Shown here: piece after piece, positions 6,466 to 8,671 of the stretch
Position numbering within the stretch: position 1 is the first letter of the stretch
Layout: the number at the start of each line of letters is the position of its first letter
Origin: Nitrospinota bacterium
GTDB lineage: Bacteria; Nitrospirota; Thermodesulfovibrionia; Thermodesulfovibrionales; UBA1546
Direction: 5' to 3'
Assembly (NCBI GenBank): GCA_018896985.1
Contig: JAHILQ010000290.1
Span: 1 to 8,671, forward strand
Length of the DNA stretch: 8,671 bases
The notes under the pieces: model-generated
The model's database searches: none
The model's input: the letters and a program-made list of their open reading frames with translations, nothing else
What the model was told of the DNA's origin: nothing
Made by a program: the position numbers and the translations under genes

Positions 6466-7361
6466 TGGATCCGATAACTCACAGCCTTGCAGGAGCAGCA
6501 ATTGCACAGCTTGGATTCCAAAGAAGAGGAGCCTTCTGGGTGCTGCTCATATCATCTATTGCGCCTGATCTTGACTACATAACAAGATTCTGGGGAGTTG
6601 ACATATTCCTCAGATACCACCGCGGAATAACGCACGGAATTCTTGCCCTGGTTCTGGTGCCGCTGATTATAGCCGTTATAGCCGGCTTCAGAAAGGGGTT
6701 TTTCTATTACTATTTCCTGTCTTTTTTAGCATACGGTATTCATATATTTATGGATCTCACAAACCAGTATGGCACACGTGTTCTTTCGCCTTTTGACTGG
6801 AATGCATATTCACTGGATATCAGTTTTATCATAGACCCGTACATATCAATCGGACTATTTTTATGCGTGGTCCTCGGCAGATTCAACAGAAAAAAAGCAG
6901 CGCTCATCTCCGCAATTACATTTATCCTTTTTTTCTCATATTTCGGCGGCAGATATTATCTTCGTAATGCAACGAGGGATTTTCTCAAGGAAAAACTTGA
7001 GGCTAATACATACAAGGTGTGTCCTCTGCCGAATGATTTTCTGAGGTGGTGGTTCATCGCAAAATCAGGCGATGAGATAAAAGTCGGTTTTGCTGACCTT
7101 TTCACAAAGAGGATATGCATTCAGGATACATTTACCTTTAACGATAAAGACCCTCTGATTGAGCGTTCAAAAGATACGAAGTTCGTAAAAAACTTCCTCT
7201 ACTTTGCAAAATACCCCTACCCTGAGATAAAAAAAGAAGACGGCAGGACAATAGTGCTGTGGAGGGAACTTGCCTATTCATTCATGTCCGGAGAGCATTT
7301 TACTGCAAAAGTCACATTTGACGAAAATAACAAACTGATTAAATCGGAGTTCAAGTTTTAG
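6465..7361 (+). CDS. membrane-bound metal-dependent hydrolase, YdjM/YfhP-like (DUF457)
   Basis: Taking the ATG at 6465 gives 298 residues. The protein has the conserved polar pattern of the YdjM/YbcI/YfhP group: DPITHSLAG (His6), APDLDY (Asp35 and Asp37), YHRGITHG (His52 and His57) and IHIFMDLTNQYGT (His93 and Asp97), all plausible metal ligands. Hydrophobic helices lie at about 23-33, 57-74, 79-98, 122-138 and 145-160. From about 165 to the end is a soluble-looking domain of roughly 130 residues, which makes it longer than E. coli YdjM and more like YfhP. The biochemical activity of the family is not established, although membrane-bound hydrolase is the usual annotation. A 103-base gap separates it from the GH57 gene with no clear terminator or promoter, so it may be read through from the operon. 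Its stop is 2 bases from the convergent acyl-CoA dehydrogenase stop. Confidence 0.78.
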   Translation: MDPITHSLAGAAIAQLGFQRRGAFWVLLISSIAPDLDYITRFWGVDIFLRYHRGITHGILALVLVPLIIAVIAGFRKGFFYYYFLSFLAYGIHIFMDLTNQYGTRVLSPFDWNAYSLDISFIIDPYISIGLFLCVVLGRFNRKKAALISAITFILFFSYFGGRYYLRNATRDFLKEKLEANTYKVCPLPNDFLRWWFIAKSGDEIKVGFADLFTKRICIQDTFTFNDKDPLIERSKDTKFVKNFLYFAKYPYPEIKKEDGRTIVLWRELAYSFMSGEHFTAKVTFDENNKLIKSEFKF

Positions 7362-7363
7362 CT

Positions 7364-8512
7364 TTATTTCTGCTTCTTCATCAGAGCCTGTCCTATGACA
7401 TTCCTCTGAATCTGGTTTGTCCCCTCATATATCTGAAGTATCTTTGCATCCCTCATCATCTTCTCAACAGGATACTCCCTCATATAACCTGCGCCGCCCA
7501 TCACCTGAACAGCATTTGTCGTAACTCTCATGCCAACATCCGTAGCAAATACCTTTGCCATGGCAGACTCTTTTGTTACGTCCTTTGCACCGCTGTCTAT
7601 GAATCTGGCAACAGCATAAACAAGCGCCCTTGCAGCCTCTATCTCAGTCGCCATATCAGCAAGCATATGCTGGACTGCCTGGAAACTTATAATCGGATGT
7701 CCGAACTGAATTCTCTGCTTTGCAAACTTCACCGCCTCATCAAACGCGCCCTGCGCAACTCCTACCCCCTGAGCTCCAACACCGCCCCTTGAGTTATCCA
7801 GAGTCTTCATCGCAACTATGAATCCCACACCCTCTTTTGAGATAATATTCTCCTTCGGGATTCTGCAGTTTTCAAATACAAGTTCCCTTGTTGAAGATGA
7901 CCTTATCCCCATCTTCTCTTCCTTCTTGCCGAAAGTAAACCCCAGAGTTCCTTTTTCCACAATGAAAGCTGATGCGCCTCTTGGACCCTTTGTCTTGTCA
8001 GTCAAGGCAATTATTGTATATACCTCTGCCTCGCCGCCGTTCGTTATCCACTGCTTTGTGCCGTTAAGCACATATTCATTTCCTACAAGTTTTGCGGTTG
8101 TCTGGATGCCTGCTGCATCGCTTCCCGCATTCGCCTCAGTAAGGCCGAATGCAACAAGCCTTTTACCTGAAGCTATGTCAGGCAGATATTTCTTTTTCTG
8201 CTCATCAGAGCCGAAAAGAAGGATTGGATAAGTTCCAAGCGCACTTGCAGCATAAGTTGTTGAAACACCAAGGCATGCCCTTGAGAGCTCCTCAACAGCA
8301 ATGCATAACTCAAAACTGCCCTTTCCGAGTCCTCCGTATTCTTCCGGTATAAAAAGCCCGAAGAGGTCTGACTGTGCAAGAACCTTCATTATCTCCCATG
8401 GGAATTCCTCTTTCTCATCAAGCTCTCTCCTCACAGGCACAATCTTCTCTTCCGCAATCTGCCTTGCAATATCTCTTATCATTGCCTGTTCTTCAGTTAA
8501 AAAATAATCCAT
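7364..8512 (-). CDS. acyl-CoA dehydrogenase, short-chain (butyryl-CoA dehydrogenase-like)
   Basis: This 382-residue flavoprotein has the normal length of acyl-CoA dehydrogenases, which form the 2,3-double bond of acyl-CoA and pass electrons to electron-transfer flavoprotein. The helical N-terminal domain (1-120) contains IPEEYGGLG (55-63). The middle domain has the FAD/substrate motif FGLTEANAGSDAAG (122-135) and WITNGG (155-160). The C-terminal domain has QRIQFGHPIISFQAVQHMLADMA (266-288), VQVMGGAGYMREYPVEKMMRDAK and IYEGTNQIQRNVIG, with the presumed catalytic base Glu363. A glutamate in this IYEGT position is usual for short- and medium-chain enzymes, not isovaleryl- or long-chain types. 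GGAGA at 8518-8522 read on the minus strand sits 5 bases before the ATG and fixes the start. No etf, hydratase or thiolase gene is adjacent, so the role (fatty-acid or amino-acid oxidation, or crotonyl-CoA reduction) is open. Its upstream region is the 9-mer repeat array. Confidence 0.93.
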   Translation of the reverse strand: MDYFLTEEQAMIRDIARQIAEEKIVPVRRELDEKEEFPWEIMKVLAQSDLFGLFIPEEYGGLGKGSFELCIAVEELSRACLGVSTTYAASALGTYPILLFGSDEQKKKYLPDIASGKRLVAFGLTEANAGSDAAGIQTTAKLVGNEYVLNGTKQWITNGGEAEVYTIIALTDKTKGPRGASAFIVEKGTLGFTFGKKEEKMGIRSSSTRELVFENCRIPKENIISKEGVGFIVAMKTLDNSRGGVGAQGVGVAQGAFDEAVKFAKQRIQFGHPIISFQAVQHMLADMATEIEAARALVYAVARFIDSGAKDVTKESAMAKVFATDVGMRVTTNAVQVMGGAGYMREYPVEKMMRDAKILQIYEGTNQIQRNVIGQALMKKQK

Positions 8513-8527
8513 TCTTCTCTCCAGATT

Positions 8528-8662
8528 AGTGTAAGCGCCAGTTTTTAGTGTCAGTCTCTTACAGTGTCAGTTTTTAGTGTCCGTGTCAGTGACAAATCTT
8601 ACTGACACTAACCACTGACACTGAATACTGATTCGCTGACACTGTCACTATTCACTGACACT
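8528..8662. repeat. clustered, orientation-switching 9-mer repeats (AGTGTCAGT / ACTGACACT)
   Basis: Plus-oriented copies are AGTGTCAGT at 8547-8555 and 8563-8571, with one-mismatch copies at 8576-8584 and 8582-8590 and a decayed one at 8528-8535. Minus-oriented copies are ACTGACACT at 8601-8609, 8614-8622 and 8654-8662, with one-mismatch copies at 8635-8643 and 8641-8649. The orientation switches across 8591-8600, so GTGTCAGT (8583-8590) and ACTGACAC (8601-8608) form a hairpin and the whole block can fold on itself. A longer 14-base direct repeat, CAGTTTTTAGTGTC, occurs at 8539-8552 and 8568-8581 (29-base step). Step sizes between copies vary (6, 13, 16, 21). The array starts about 15 bases from the acyl-CoA dehydrogenase start codon and may continue beyond the window. 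It is non-coding. Confidence 0.85.
8542..8570 (-). promoter_or_regulatory. weak candidate promoter of the acyl-CoA dehydrogenase gene
   Basis: On the minus strand CTGACA (8570-8565) matches the -35 TTGACA in 5 of 6 bases. After 17 bases TAAAAA (8547-8542) matches TATAAT in 4 of 6. Transcription would begin near 8535, giving a leader of about 20 bases. The -35 is part of one repeat copy, so the repeats and promoter would be physically merged. Because every repeat copy contains CTGACA, this match is easy to obtain by chance. Confidence 0.25.
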
Positions 8663-8671
8663 TTGTTCTTG

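Noticed and set aside
7818..8231. 137-codon plus-strand ORF inside the acyl-CoA dehydrogenase gene
   Set aside because: It is antisense to a fully motif-supported gene, its composition (many Ser/Pro/Phe) is that of a shadow frame, and it has no binding site.
8528..8671. CRISPR array
   Set aside because: Repeat copies are only 9 bases, occur in both orientations and at irregular short steps of 6-21 bases, leaving no spacer-sized unique sequences. No cas gene is present.

Overview
This is an ordinary-looking bacterial chromosomal segment with moderate GC (below 50% by eye), dense gene packing and many AGA/AGG arginine and ATA isoleucine codons. The gene set (lipoyl protein, dihydrolipoyl dehydrogenase, enolase next to an FtsB/DivIC-type divisome protein, a cytoplasmic GH57 enzyme, an acyl-CoA dehydrogenase) and the style of the dispersed repeats suggest an anaerobic Gram-negative lineage such as Nitrospirota (Thermodesulfovibrio-like) or a former deltaproteobacterium. 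This is inference from content, not a phylogenetic result. I see no mobile element, phage gene, CRISPR array, tRNA or rRNA.

Layout. (1) Bases 1-555 hold the 3' end of a GNAT-like acetyltransferase gene that starts outside the window. (2) Bases 556-795 are non-coding. They hold a large imperfect palindrome (about 567-690) of a dispersed-repeat type, then a strong sigma70-like promoter (-35 at 711-716, extended -10 at 730-738), then an all-A/T hairpin in the leader. (3) Bases 796-6362 are one tightly packed operon: gcvH, lpdA, eno, an ftsB/divIC-like gene and a GH57 glycoside hydrolase. Three of the four junctions overlap (ATGA at 1179-1182, ATGA at 3875-3878, 11 nt at 4188-4198); only lpdA-eno has a gap, 33 nt with a small hairpin against the eno ribosome binding site. 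(4) After about 100 bases that include a possible 22-codon ORF comes a membrane-bound YdjM/YfhP (DUF457)-type putative metal hydrolase, best started at 6465. (5) A short-chain acyl-CoA dehydrogenase gene runs convergently on the minus strand with only 2 bases between the two stop codons. (6) From about 8528 to the right edge, the region upstream of the acyl-CoA dehydrogenase is packed with copies of a 9-mer (AGTGTCAGT or its complement) that switches orientation near 8591-8600.

How the genes fit together. GcvH and Lpd are the H and L proteins of the glycine cleavage/synthase system; gcvT and gcvP are not here. Enolase is central glycolysis/gluconeogenesis, and GH57 enzymes of this type act on internal alpha-glucan, so the operon mixes one-carbon/glycine metabolism, lower glycolysis and glucan turnover with one divisome gene. 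The acyl-CoA dehydrogenase is a separate transcription unit.

No clearly new biological system is visible. The items most worth a second look are the 9-mer array upstream of the acyl-CoA dehydrogenase, the dispersed palindrome upstream of gcvH, and the tiny ORF coupled to the DUF457 gene.
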